Source: Lactifluus volemus (Eukaryota > Basidiomycota > Agaricomycetes > Russulales > Russulaceae). Taken from it: a stretch of 64,000 bases of DNA. A program made the translations under genes and the position numbers. The stretch spans positions 1-64,000 of the forward strand of contig WTXI01000209.1 of the NCBI GenBank assembly GCA_022376515.1, read 5' to 3'. The notes beneath the pieces were generated by a model. That model did no database searches. It was not told the DNA's origin and saw nothing but the letters and a program-made list of their open reading frames with translations. Positions 45,201 to 59,045 of this stretch are shown here, piece after piece (the stretch's first letter is position 1; every line of letters begins with the position of its first letter).

Positions 45201-45319
45201 CCGGTCGTGCGCCGCCTCTTCCGCTGGTAAGGGTCGTTGTCGTCAGTTATTTCATCGTCTGAACCCCCTGAGGAGTCCGAGATACCATCTTCCATAAAAC
45301 CGCGCTTTCTACGAGCCAT
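42288..45319 (-). CDS. TFIP11: G-patch spliceosome-disassembly factor, TFIP11/Ntr1 (Spp382) family
   Basis: 975 residues from exons 45319-44144, 44092-43867 and 43813-42288 (phases agree). An acidic, Ser-rich N-terminus with a KRKRRRTTGDE-like basic patch and GGLGLGASKSLP is followed by the G-patch domain (around IGNSFGARMLAKMGWESGTG, then LGANSSGIVVPIESKVRPKN) and a Lys-rich linker (KKKVKKGKEKADKKSD). After a coiled coil (RDLEGLAREAKEVQKRRRTL) comes the long GCFC/TFP11-type helical region (WLPHVGLRIEEFLGDARRKL; WYAFWKGVFSEDILALP). The protein ends with a conserved C-terminal piece (ITFRSIVEDFAARHNLMFLP). The family activates the DEAH helicase Prp43 through the G-patch to take apart the intron-lariat spliceosome in the nucleus. 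Confidence 0.93.
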
Positions 45320-45567
45320 TGTGGGTGAGAGTCAAGAAGAGAGGTGCTCGCAGCACTTTATACACGTTTGGCCACAAACTACAGAAAAAGTGAACGATGA
45401 GAAAAATGGCGAGAAAAAGGTTTGAAAAAAAAACACAAACATTTCTTTGCAAAGCGAGTATAGAAGAAAACAAGCTGGAGTTCGGGCTGGAGGTAAGAGG
45501 CATGAGCCAGGAACTGGTGAGTGACTCGAGCCGTAGGCTCGAACTTCAGCTTGTAGAAGAAAATAAA

Positions 45568-45651
45568 GGGCCTGGCCGGGAATTGAACCCGGGACCTCCT
45601 CCAAATGACCAATAGCCCTAAGAAGGAATCATACTACTAGACCACCAGGCC
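45568..45651 (-). tRNA. tRNA-Pro (anticodon AGG) with a 12-nt intron
   Basis: 84 nt on the minus strand. The acceptor stem GGCCTGG pairs with CCAGGCC (discriminator C). The D arm carries TGGTCTAGTAGTATGATT, which is also the A box; the T arm is CCGGG-TTCAATT-CCCGG, the B box. The anticodon stem CCTTC/GGAGG closes a loop TT-AGG-G, with CTATTGGTCATT inserted after position 37 as the canonical intron, then T. AGG reads proline CCU codons. It lies in the divergent promoter between the TFIP11-like gene and RPT4. Confidence 0.92.
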
Positions 45652-45785
45652 AATAATTCCGGTCCGGCAATAAATATTCACAAGTTGAGCCGGTACCTAC
45701 AACTTTGGGAAGCTGACGCGTCCAAATTCAAAGACGCGTGGGCCGCATACACTTTGGGTCTTTATTCAGCTTGCCTTCAGACGCT

Positions 45786-47469
<1,684 letters not shown>

Positions 47470-47701
47470 ACACTCATTTCCTGTCTTTTCTTCTCATCGT
47501 TCCTTTATTCTCTCACACTATATAATCATCTCACTGCCGCGGCCTTGTCAACATTGTGAACGGTGCGGCAACACTCCAAAAAAAAAAAAAAGCGCATAAA
47601 AGGCGCGTCCATCACCCAAGTGCCACAACAATAATAACATGTAGGTAGGTATGTATATTCATCCGGCGACCCTCCCCCCTCCTCCCAAGTGAAAAAGGAA
47701 C
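47470..47701. other. Convergent 3' ends of RPT4 and SEC1
   Basis: Only 232 bases, including an A run of 14 at 47578-47591. No other feature seen. Confidence 0.4.
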
Positions 47702-50700
47702 TCAGAACCGCAAAAACCGCCTTTTCTTGTCATCCTTCCCGCCTTTCTCTTTCCCGTTCGTCGGCGCGTATGACGAGTTGACGGATATCGTGCTAGCTGT
47801 TGCCGACGCCCCCGGTACGCTGCGCGAACTCGTGCTCTTTGTCAATGGTGGCGCCCTCTGAGTCTGCTGTTGTTGCTGCCGTGGCAGAGGTGCCTCACGT
47901 GTAAAATACCGCTCGTCGTAGAATGCCTGGTATGGCCGTGGGCCACGGAAGTCTCTGAGTCCGTTCGGGGCGGCGTGCGAGCCGACGCCGTTGATCTCGA
48001 GCACTTTGAGGTCGTCAACGAACTGTCGTGGCGTCAACGCATGCGTCGATCCTGGCATCCAACCATCAACTTGACAATCAAAACACGCCAAGCAACAAAA
48101 AAGATCGATCGATTCGGATCACGCACCGACGTAGATGTCCTTTCCCAGTTGGTTCGAGAGGAGATATGTCTCTCGCATTTCAGAATAAGTCATCCCGCCC
48201 GCGACGAACACGAGCAGCCGTTGGCGCGTTTCGGTCGTTGCACTACCCGTCCGGGCGGCGCGGTGCCAGCTTGGCTTTGCGCTACGCAGCGAGGTTGTCG
48301 GCGCTGTTACTTGGGCGCTAAGGGCCGCAGGGGCCGCAGTTGGGTAGTCCTTGACGTACGGGAAAGCAGCCGGATCGAGCTTGCCGGCGACTTGGTCCTG
48401 TCACCGTACGCAAGTCGGTTAGTTGAGCGAACTAGAGGTGGATGGACAATAAAGGGACAGACCTCGATGACGGTGCGGAGAAGGGGTTTGTATCGAGAAA
48501 GCTCATACTCTTCTTCGTTCGATCGTTTTTGCTTGATACGTCTCTTGAGGTCCTTATCTCCTGGCCCCTGCGCCACGCATACAATGTGAGCAGTTGTAGA
48601 AAAGGATCGTGGATAGAAGAATTCATTCGTACCCTGTTGATTCGCACGCCCAAATGCACGAGCGCATTTACTGCATCCATTTCGGGCCGCGACAATCGTG
48701 CGTGTTGGTACAGCCGCCGTCGGTCCTCGTCCGGGACGCCCTCTCGGTACTGGATATATAACGCGATGACGCGGACCTTGTTGGAATTGCTATGGTAGAC
48801 TGATCAGAAATTCCAGTTCACCTAGGCACTGCTCAATCTATGACACACAGGACATCCCGGCTATCCAACAGCGGCACCATCTCTTCGACCAAAGTCTTTG
48901 GTGTTTTCCCTTCTGAGGTCAACCCTGTTGAGCAGTTCTAAATTGCGCTGTTGATAAGACAGGCTGGTGTGAGATCCTGTTCGAGACACGTACTTGCTCG
49001 ACTGTCGCAACCACCGGTAACTTGTCTCGCTCGAAAATGTCCATGCACTCCTGTGCCATACTCAAATGCAGTGAAAACTAATCGTCAAGTTTTGAGTTCC
49101 GAGCGATGGGGCTGCGCGTTCAGTTGGGCCACGAACCTTTTCCCTCTGCTCTTGATACTGTGGTAGACTGGCCAGCATATCCTTCATGTCATTGAGCGTA
49201 GCAGCGCCCTCCCTATTCAGACGTCAGTGATCGGCACACTGTCAAGTGCGGACACAACGCAGAGCGCACCCCTTAAACCCCGCGTTATCAATCAAAAACT
49301 TGTTGAAGTCTGCCATGAGCTTGTCGATAGCTTCCCGCATGTGCAAGTGTCGTACGTCGGTCCACACCGTGTCTGCATCCGACAGTATCGCTGTCTTATC
49401 TTCGTATGCACCCACCGATGACTGGAACTTGTACCTGCATAACCATCGACATGAAGAGAAGAAGCGCACACAGGATAGGGTACGCACGTGTACTTGGACC
49501 CGTCCTCGATGGGTAGGAGATCATTCGCCATTGCCTGATAAGTAAACTCGTGAATAAGCGGCGCGACGGTGTCCATCGCCCGCTCCGTAACAATCAACGT
49601 GGCGCGCTGCCTTGCCCGATCCTGTTTCTATTCTCGCACGACCCTGTCAATTTCAGGCCTCCACATAGCAAGAGCAACAGCGCAGACGAACCGGGAATTC
49701 GGGATTCGCGCGCTTGTACTCATCAAGCGCCGCCTGGACCTCGAATGCCAGCACACGTGACAACACCTCTGCCTCTGCTGCCTCGTATTGGCGCGCCTGT
49801 TCGCCACGTGCGAGGTTTGTGCGCCAGCGTAGCGAGTTCTCTGGTGGGCGCGGCACGTCACGAGTGCTGTCGCGCGGACGTAGCGCACCGAGAGGTCCGT
49901 GGTGTGCGGGGACGTAATATCGGATGTAAGGAAATTCATTCAAAGTGATGCATACATTCGCAATCTGCGTGTACGGCGGCGTGAGAAAGAGAAATTAAGG
50001 AGAATGGTGAGATGCGAAAAAGGATCAAGGAATAGACGTACAGATTTGGCAGCAAAGCGGATGTCTTCTTCTAACCGGTCACGGTCGGCGCGTGCAGTGT
50101 TGTCTGATCGTGACGGGCTGTACATGCTAAAGAAATTCTCGGGGACACGCAATGAAAAAGCCTGTGCTTCGATCGCTAGGGCGATGGTAATTCAGGGCTG
50201 TGCCGCGCGGAGGAAGCAAGAGAAAGTTTGAGACACACCCCAAAAGTTGACATAGAGATCCTGGAGACCACGAAGGAACCGCTCGGCGGGAGAAGATGTG
50301 AGTTGTTGGAAGAGTTCCTCTGCCAAGCCTATATAGGTTTGGTGTTCAGGAGGATGTGGCATCAGATAATGAAGAAGGAAAAGAGGCAGTCAACGGACCA
50401 TCTATGAAGAAGAGGTGTGCACCGGCATATTGCTGTCGTCCTGCGGAGAAATCGCGGATAATGCGGTCGACATTGGCGGAAGTGGGCATGAGCATGTAGA
50501 CCGCGTCGAAGCCCTGTTGTGGCTCGCGGTTGTTTGTTATAGATTCGATGACTGATTCTGGGGTTTAAGTAGAGAGGTCACCACTAGTTGAGAAGGACGA
50601 ACGGGTGACATTCTCCTCCAAGATATCAAACTGCTTGAGAACAGAATTTAGAAGTTGCTGTGAGTGCTCATCAACGACAAGGATCTTCCATCTCGATGGT

Positions 50701-50815
50701 GGATTGACGGAGCGAATTGCGTCCAAAAATTCTATATTCATATGGTAAGAAACGGAACAAAAAGAAAGGAAAAGAAATTGTTACTATTTCTGATGATGGT
50801 GATGAGAGAGGACAT
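47702..50815 (-). CDS. SEC1: Sec1/Munc18 protein, exocytic type
   Basis: Multi-exon gene. The start exon (50815-50785) encodes MSSLITIIRN and joins at 50731 to KFLDAIRSVNPPSRWKILVV, the classic SM-protein N-terminus that contacts syntaxin. Then come LKQFDILEENVT and VYMLMPTSANVDRIIRDFSA. Next are a FNEFPYIRYYVPAHHGPLGA segment and LRWRTNLARGEQARQYEAAE. Near the end a junction at about 48125/48045 joins SNQLGKDIYVG to STHALTPRQFVDDLKVLE, a signature of Sec1 rather than Sly1 or Vps45. The tail is Gln/Ser-rich and ends KRRFLRF. Middle exon borders are approximate. It clasps plasma-membrane SNARE complexes and licenses vesicle fusion at growth tips. Its start codon is only 79 bases from the stop codon of the chitin deacetylase gene. 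Confidence 0.9.
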
Positions 50816-50894
50816 CCAAGTGACCGTTCCACCGACGCCGACTGCGACTGACACTCAGCTCTACTCACACCCGGCTATCTCCGCACTTTTCATA

Positions 50895-53037
50895 TTACAA
50901 TAGACCGCATACAGTCGCACTTAACATTAATCCACCAACAGTCAACCCTACAGACACCTTTCCATCCCTCACAGAGTTGGGTTTCCCTTTCTTTGTCGCA
51001 GTACTACTAGTAGTATTAGGGTCAGAACTCGTGATGATCGTGTGGTTTGTATAGGGGAATGTCGTATTCTTGTTACTTTCCGCATACAAGTCCGTCGTCG
51101 GAATGTCTGAACAGTTTCCAATCGGTTTAAGCTACGCAGGTGCGTGTCCAATTTTCAGCTCTTGCCTTTGAAATCCCTGTCAAATCACTCACAGAGAATG
51201 GTGGGTTATGCGTCAATGCCGCATTTAAAGTGTATCCAACCGCAAGATCGACGGTGACCTCGTACAGATCGTGTTGCAAGACGATGAAGCTATGAGCATC
51301 ACGTCATCAGCAGCACCAACGCTAGCCATCTATCTACACGCACCCAGTAGGGAGAGTGGAGGCATTTCCGAGGATGGCCTCAAATGTGTTGAATGAGGTC
51401 GTCGCGTCAACCATTCCACCAGCCACTTTCCAGTCTACCAAAAATTTTCTCAGTGCTCGACTATAACGCAACACAACTGTCGACTTACCATTGGTGTCAA
51501 ATGGGCCGGATGAGGGGGCGCTCGTCCAGATGATGGGTACCATTCCCATGGCCAAAGATATTGCCCGCACGCGGTCATCTAGACGCCATTCCATGTCGTT
51601 AGTCCTCCCCCAAGACCCCCTGGCTCGGCTTTGTGGAGCGCACCAATATCCCCATAAGGCGGACGCATCGTCGTCGGTGTGATGCCGAGAACCGCTTGAA
51701 TGGCCCAGCGTGTCCATCCGAGCTCAGCAACGACTTGTTCGTTTGTCAGCGACGTGAGAGGCTATGTCCATGAAATGTCATCAGAAAGTCGTCCTGTTTG
51801 ATAGGTAAAATGGCGAGACGAACGCGGTGGGACCAGGTGTGGACGCTAACCTCATGTCCCGCCATGTATTCCTCGATTAACACACCAGGTCGTTCGACGA
51901 CGCGGGAACCAACGACGAAGAAAGTTGCCAGGATGTTCTCCTTTGTTAAGTAATTGAGGAGCTTCCTGCAAGAACCCAAACCGCTCAGCCATCATGCACG
52001 TAGCACCATCTGGTAAAAGCAAGACACTGACTGGGCTACGGGCGAGAAACCATATGACATTCTCAGCATCAGAGAATTAGACTTTGGGGACACTCACTCC
52101 ACTTGCTCGGGCCATCGTCAAAGCTGACACCCCAATCATACTGTCTTGGGCATGCCGTGATATCCGTCTCACGCGTTATCCCGCCACAGGTCCACCAACC
52201 GCGCAACATACTCTCCGCAGCTGCAGCGGGGTCGCCTGCGCACGTTCCATCTACTGTAGGTGACCACGTAGGAATATCAAACCCGTCGAGTTCATGCATC
52301 CACTCTTGCACCTCGGGCGAAGCTACATCACGCACCGCAGCGTTGCTCTTCAACACTACCTACAGCAAAAAAAAACCAAACCAAGGGGACCGAACTCACA
52401 AGTATCAGGGACATGATCCTGTGTCGGCCATTCGGCAGCAGTGAACACGACTGCAAGTCAAGTTTGAACGAGAGAAGAAAGGGAAAAACCGAGGGAGCAC
52501 CAACGCACATGGAGTGGGGAGCGCCGGCGCTCCAGGTATAGGAGGTGTCGCGCTAGCAGCATAGCTTGACACGAGGGGCGAAGGCGTACCCGTCGACATG
52601 CCAGAAGATATCAAGCTGAGCGGCGGCGCGCCGTTCTGGCCACCTGGCGGGACGGACACCACAGGCGTCGGTCCCATCGTCGACGATGCTGACGACGACA
52701 ACTTGGACCCCCCAGTCGTCGACGACGCGTAGGAGACGGCAGATGGCGCCGGTGGTGGGCTTACCGAAATGCCTGTCGCGGTGGTACTACCGCCGGCCAC
52801 GGGAACCCCCTGCTTGTCACCATTCGCGCCACCACCACCGCTCTGACCGGCAGCACCAAAATTAATTTGGCGTTTTGTCCACGTCCAAGTCCACGCCGGT
52901 GATGTCACGACATGTTGTTGGAGAGGACGATGTGATTGTGCTGCATGTTCAATTTGCGCTTGAGGTTGTGCGCGGGTTCCTCCTGACAAAAGCGTAGCAA
53001 AGGAAAGTGATAGGGTGGTCAATAAGTGAAGCTTCAT
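50895..53037 (-). CDS. Chitin deacetylase (CE4), GPI-anchored type
   Basis: Multi-exon gene, about 480 residues. A signal peptide (MKLHLLTTLSLSFATLLSGG) is followed by a long Ser/Thr/Gly/Pro-rich linker. Family motifs appear in order: WGVSFDDGPS (motif 1, with the metal and base Asp residues), GHEVSVHTWSH (motif 2, two zinc-binding His), MRPPYGDIDDRVR (motif 3, split by an intron at ~51655-51585), the DWKV segment, and IVLQHDLYE (motif 5). The C-terminus (SSTATKKGK ... VSVGLTVGGLMLSATVCGLL) is a hydrophobic tail typical of GPI signals. It removes acetyl groups from nascent chitin at the wall to make chitosan, affecting wall strength and host recognition. Start: the ATG at 53037 is preferred over one five codons upstream because it begins the signal peptide directly. 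Confidence 0.9.
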
Positions 53038-53831
53038 ATCGATGTATGCCAAAAAAAACTATATGATAACGTTCGGGGTATCAAGAAGGAATGGAGAAAC
53101 AAGAAGACCAAAAAGATAAACGAGAGTGTGTGGGTGAATGGTGAGGCTCGCACTGGCAGACTTGGCGGGCAAAGGGAGAACTGACGGAACGAGAGACAAA
53201 AGGACGTCAGCCTCAAACGTTTGGCCAATTTAATGGATGCCCGACCAAAAAAACTGGCCATCATAACTACGATGCTTTCTATATTTGGAAGGGCGGATGG
53301 CGATCACGGTCAAAAGACGGCGCCACGATGGATTCGTTCCTGATGCTGATGCTGGCTGATCCATTTGATTACCAACCTCGTCGACTTCCGGCGACCGCCG
53401 CCTTGGCCAAAGTTTATGCTGCGACACATCACATCTCATTTCGCACACGCTGAAGGAAATTTTCAGAGATACAGATGCAGCTAGGATATATGGATGCTCG
53501 TGTGGTGGGTGTGTGTAGCAGATGAACGAGATGATCACTGGAAGACCGGTAATGGTAAAGAGAGATAGAATAAGGGATTGAGAAAAGAGGGAACCACAAA
53601 ACAGCCTTAAAGAAAAAGAAAAAAAAGGGACAGATTACGACGCCGGAAGCCAAAGAAAGTAAATAGAAAAACCAGATAAAACAGTTGCAAAAGGCGAACA
53701 GCAGCGTACTAACACAACACTCGAAAAAAAGGTAGTAATAAATGCTACGATCATGTGCGCAGCAGCAGAAGAGAAAGAAAAGAAAAACACAAAAGAGATC
53801 GATGAATGACAGTGACGGTAGCGCCCAGCGC
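53038..53831. other. Intergenic: chitin deacetylase upstream region and Rho-GEF 3' flank
   Basis: About 790 bases with purine-rich runs (AAAGAAAAAGAAAAAAAAGG near 53610). No other gene seen. Confidence 0.4.
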
Positions 53832-56800
53832 TCACTGCCCTGGCAGCGCCATCCGGAGCGTTAGCACACGATCATCCGATACAAGGATGATTTCCTCCCG
53901 TCCAGGAGCGCGTCGGTATTGTGGCGGCGGCGGGGGTGGCGGTTGTCCTGGGTACATCGGCAGCTGCGTCGAACTATAAGCGCCAGGTAACGTCGAGTGC
54001 CCGTTGTACGACGGGGGAGGCGTAACATAAGGCGTGTTCACGTGCGAGAAGCCACTGCCATTGTAAGACGAGAACGAGCTCTGCGAGGTACGCGGATGCG
54101 ATCGCTGCATCGAGGGCGGCGTATCTGTGAATAGGCACCGCAGGTTGTTGCCCTGGATAACCTGCGATATCGCACCGGTCTCGACGTTACGAATTTCCAC
54201 GAATGTCGGCTCAAACGCGAGCACATATGGATATTCAAACGCTATTATTCAAATGGATTACGAGATTGCCCACGTCCATAACGGGGGCCACTCACCAAAG
54301 CTGGTAGGTGATCCTTCCCAATGCACCAAAAAGTTCCTCCGTGACCTACGACCGCCACGATCGATATAGAATGCGAAATCTGTTCCAACTCTCAATACCG
54401 CGGAAATGCTTCGAGTGGCAAACTACGCACCATCATAGCACAGTAAAAACTCATTCTCGATGCGGTAGATCGCCATAGGCTTCGGCCTCGTGTTCTCCCC
54501 TCTCCGCCGTACAAATTCGAGCGACTCGTCGTTGGGATCGAGCAAGCCCTGCGTATCCAGCGTGTCTGGGTCGATGATCTCAAACCCGTTCACGCACGCA
54601 ACGCACAACTTTGTGCGCAAAAAGTGTATCGAGCTCGACTGTACGGGAATGTAAAACTCCTTGTAAATCCGGAGCGTGTCGTTCCCTCCTTGCAAGAGCT
54701 TGCGGAACGTCGGCTTGTTCCGCCCGCGCACGTTCTGGTCAATCGGCTCGAAAATCTTGATTGTGCTCGAAAGCGGACTCGTCTTGACCACGCAAACGAA
54801 TGTCTTCCCGACGCACACGCCCGACTTGAAAAATGAAGTGTGTGCCGCAATGCGCTTGGCACGTTTGAGTCCCGCGAGTGGATCCATCGCCTCGAGTGCA
54901 TCGAGAGGGAACGTAATCACTTGACCCTCTACATAACGGGAGTAGAACGGAATAAGCGCGGAACAGTTGGGACACGGCAATGAACGGCGAACCTGACAGC
55001 ACGATCAACAACCCATAATCATCTAGAACGTCTACTTGAGCGACATCCGTGAGCGCAAGCACCTTGATCGGTTCTCGATTCGGCTCGCGCAAATCCTGAA
55101 AGTACACGCCGTCGAACGTGCCGTATGCGACTTTCTGCCCGCCACCTACAACACCAAAAAGGGAGGGGGGACCTCTAGACACGACTGAGTAAAAAGGAGC
55201 ATGACTCACTGAATGGAACGGCGCAGTTGGCGCGATTCGTCGACTGGAAAAAGCTTTCCGAAAGTATCTCCATCTCAAAAAACCGGCTTCGATCACGCAT
55301 AAGGTCCTGCTGACTCGTGATACTTTCTATCCACTTGCGGTGATTCGCATGCGTTGCCGCCCAGAGCGTCATCTGGTAAAACTTGCGTCCCAGGTGCACA
55401 AACGTGATCCCAAATCCGCTCTTGCCCTCCAATCTGAGAGGGAGCACAGGTGGGTACGGTTCAGCGCGACGAGCGACACTCTGCTGGCCGGTGCCGTTGC
55501 GCGAGGCGCGAGCGGTCACGACAGTACGCATGCCGGATTCGTCAGTAGCAATGATAAGGAGAAGCTCGAGTGGGATAGGCTATAACGAAGACGGTCAGGG
55601 CTTGATGATCATAGAACAGGACCGTATAGCGTACCCGACGGTAGACCTTGTATTGATCGGCTTTGTTCTTCTGCTTGACCATAAGCAAGGCGTGATCGAG
55701 CAGGAAGACCAGCAGGTCGCCGCTGTCGCCTTGCGAACCCCCGCGGCGCTTCAGGGGGCCTTTGTAAACCATCTCACGGCCCTCTTCTTTCAATCTCAGA
55801 TCCTAATTGCCCATACGAATTAATCACAATACGAGGGACAAACGGTCAATTTGAGGCCACGCACCACTTGCTCACCCGGGCGGAACAAAAGCTGTTGTTC
55901 CAGCTGCAATAGATTGAATCTGTTTTCCGCTCGGCCCGTCTGAAGATTGACATCGGCCAGAAACTGGCGGACGAGGGTCACCACCTTGGGAATCTCCTGC
56001 TTGTCTGCGCACCCTTCAGGCGTTTGCTTCAGCACGGCCTCAAGGAGCAACGGGTAACGAGCGAGACGAGTAGTTGGCTTAGTAAGATACGCGTTGAGTT
56101 CGAGCTTGTGTGAATCAGGGTGACGTTCCGTTTCCTAAAGACTCCACCCGTCCTTAAACTGAACCAAAAAAGGGGGAAAAGGCAAGACGTACCTCGACAA
56201 ATTGTGCAAATGCAGGATTCGAGCTCTTCTCCTTTTCAAACTCGTACTTGCCGTACAATTGATGAGCGCCATAGGACACAAAGGGAGCAAAGTGTGGCAC
56301 GATCTCAAGAAAGATGTCTGCGATGCCCTCAATGACAGCGTATGACTTTTGGCGCTTATTGAGCGCATCGCGCAAGCGGGTGTTGACTGCGATGACATCC
56401 TGTACGTTCCAGAACACCTGTTCGATAAAGTCGGCACGGCGTGGCTCAGGTATGATATCCTGTGAGCTGAGCGGAGTTATCCAGGCCTGGTAAGTCGCAT
56501 TAGCATTTACAATAAAGACAAATCGAGAAAAAAAACGGAGCGTACATCGCGCAGGTACTCCAAGGCGCGCACGAAATCACGTTCGGTATAGATAACCTCG
56601 TTGATCGCTTCCTGCCGCCTTTTCTCCTGATCCGACACGCTGTCCACGATTTCCTTGGAGACGGTATGTATCCAAAGCAAGCCAAGCTCAGAATGGTCTA
56701 GATCGCCAAGGCTCTCACGGCTCAGCTGGCGCTTAATTCCGAGCCCTGGTAGCGGTTTCATGTTCAAACGACTTTGCTGCTCAAGCCGCCGTGGACAGGT

Positions 56801-58630
56801 GATGGAGTAACAAAGCCTGTCCCGGGAACATGTTGGAGAATAACAATCAGTCAAGAGGGTGAACACGCCCGTCGGGAGCTGCACGTCCTCAGCCGCGTCC
56901 GTCGATGCGCCGTCAGGGACAATAGTCCTATCATTTTGCTTCCCTTGATCCGACTCGGTTGACGCCTCGTTTGAAGGCGAACCGGTGTCGCGTGTGGCAG
57001 CCAACTCGGGACGCGTATCGGGGGTAGGGGTAATCGTACCCTGCGAGGAGGGTGAGGTAACGGGCGGTGGTGACAGTTCACCGGAATGAAATGGACTCCC
57101 GACACGCGTGCGGAATTGGTAAACATCAGATGCAGAGTCACGTAGGCGATGGTCATACGTGACCGCATGGAAGTACTTTTGAGCATCAAGAGCTCGCCCC
57201 AAAAGTAGCGCAAGGCTGCGGTCGGTAGTCTTGATGATGTAGGCGATCTTATCGACGGCCTGACGACCGTCGAAAGCATTCTTGTATGTGAGCCCGTCCT
57301 TGACGATGTCGGTAAGCACGATGCGCGCGCGCAACGCATCGGCCACACGGGAGAGAAGGGCAGGATACACGATGGGGGAGCTGCGAGGATATGAAGACGC
57401 CCGACGGTTTCCTTGGACCTGAGGGGCGCCGGCGGAACGGATACGCGAAGACGTAGAAGCGGGAGAGGGAATATCAGCGAATGAAGAACGCACGTGGGCA
57501 GAAGTGGTGGCGGACATGGACCGGGAACGGTCTTGAGGTTGCAACGAAGAACGATCACGGCGAGATGGGCCAGGCACCGTGCGGAAGGAGTCCGAAGAGC
57601 GTCGGACACTGGTATCAAGATTGACTGACAAGGAACCCGCACGGCTAGGTTGGTTCATAAGGGCGGTATCGAGTTGTAAAGTATATGGCTTGGATGAAGG
57701 GGGGGGAGTAGCGGAGTAGCCAGAATCAGCGGAATGAATGGAACTGTTATCTGGTGGAGACTGCCGTCGGGATAAGCGGTGGTGGGCGGGGGTCGGCTGG
57801 GGTGCGGTCTGATAATAGGAGCGGCGATGCTGAATGCCAGCTAGAGGGACAATTACTACGATGTTCAGAAGCATGGAAAAAGACGTACGTGACTGAGAAT
57901 TTGCCCAAGGTAGTTCCGAGTCTTCGGTGTCACTCGGACTGCTTTCCTCGTCAAAATCAAGACCTAGTTGGCCGTTGTTAGAATCGATGTTGACACCGAG
58001 ATGGGGTATGTTGGTATAGCTAGGGCTCGCAGAGCCATTTTGGTAGCGATAGTCAGGCTCGTACTCATATGGAAGTTGTTGTTGCTGAGAAACGGGCTGC
58101 GGGAGCGTGCCCCAGGAAGGCTGTTGATGGACGACGGTATTGTTGTGGTAAGGTTGGGTCTGATAGGGATTTGGGGGAGTAAGAGTGAGGCCATGTCTTG
58201 TGGGAGAGTTGTATGTGGATTCGGAAGGGTCATCAGACTGTGGGGGATAGACGCTTATGGGGAGGGGATTATTGGGAGGAATGGGAGAAAGAGAAGGTTG
58301 GGGAGAGGAAGAATATTGGGGTTGTAGGTAAGGGTAATTGGGATAAGACCAAGAGGGATTCTGAGGAGGCGGGGGTGAAGAGACGTAAAAGGCCTGACGA
58401 GAATCGGATGATTGGGGAGAATAGGAAAGACGATCAAGTGTTGTTGGGGAATTATAATGGGGCTGGTTGGATGGATAAGGATACTGGGGTTGGGGAAAAT
58501 TGGGTGGTGGGGTATTATAATTCTGGGGATGAGGAGATGCTTGGTGTGAGACGCCAGGTCGACCAAAGATGGTTTCGTAGGCAGTGAGTCTCTTGTCCGG
58601 TTGTCGTGGACCGAGTGGTCTATCCATCAT
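53832..58630 (-). CDS. Rho guanine-nucleotide exchange factor, DEP-DH-PH-CNH (Rom2-like)
   Basis: Multi-exon gene of roughly 1,350 codons. The N-terminal ~400 residues are disordered and rich in Pro, Ser, Gln and Tyr. A DEP domain follows (VYPALLSRVADALRARIVLT ... AFDGRQAVDKIAYIIKTTDR). The DH domain begins INEVIYTERDFVRALEYLRD and continues with YLTKPTTRLARYPLLLEAVL, its conserved helix. The PH domain has MVYKGPLKRRGG and LLVFLLDHALLMVKQKN. The C-terminal citron-homology domain contains KVAYGTFDGVYFQDLREPN, VLDDYGLLIVLSG and SIHFLRTKLCVACVNGFEII. Proteins of this layout (yeast Rom1/Rom2) activate Rho1 at the plasma membrane and so drive glucan synthase and the cell-wall-integrity MAP-kinase cascade. 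Intron 57888-57841 is 48 nt without a stop; retained, it would add 16 hydrophobic residues. Confidence 0.9.
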
Positions 58631-59045
58631 TTAAGTGCTGCGAAGAGGACGTAAAGATGATGGGGGCAGAGCGGACGATGGTGACCTAAAGGATAATGTC
58701 GGTTGCAGGTTGAAAGCGTTTATGCGTGTTGGTCAAACAACGAGGAAACGGGCGTTCATTTCCTTCTATCTCTCTCTTTACAGCCGCAATCCTTATCTCC
58801 CTTTTCACTCTCATCCCTCTTTAATCCCGCCCTCTTAAATTTATTATTTTTTTCTTTGTGGAGCTCGACGACGTCACTAACGACGCAAACCAAGGAAACA
58901 GTTAATACCAGCCAAAGGCCGTACCTATTCATGTGACCGCTACTTACTACAAGTTTCTTTCGAATTTACAGTTGTTGCGAGTTAATATTATATAAGCCAG
59001 CCAGATCTACAACATTATCACAAGCTCTGGCTTTACATCTCTATC
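58631..59045. promoter_or_regulatory. Divergent promoter, Rho-GEF / carnitine acetyltransferase
   Basis: 415 bases between two start codons. TATATAA (58989-58995) lies about 50 bases upstream of the acetyltransferase ATG. The Rho-GEF side is pyrimidine-rich (TCTATCTCTCTCTTTACAG near 58766) without an obvious TATA. Confidence 0.5.

Noticed and set aside
57841..57888. Hydrophobic segment MLLNIVVIVPLA in the Rho-GEF as a membrane span
   Set aside because: The stretch has intron ends (GTACGT ... CTCTAG), and removal keeps frame.
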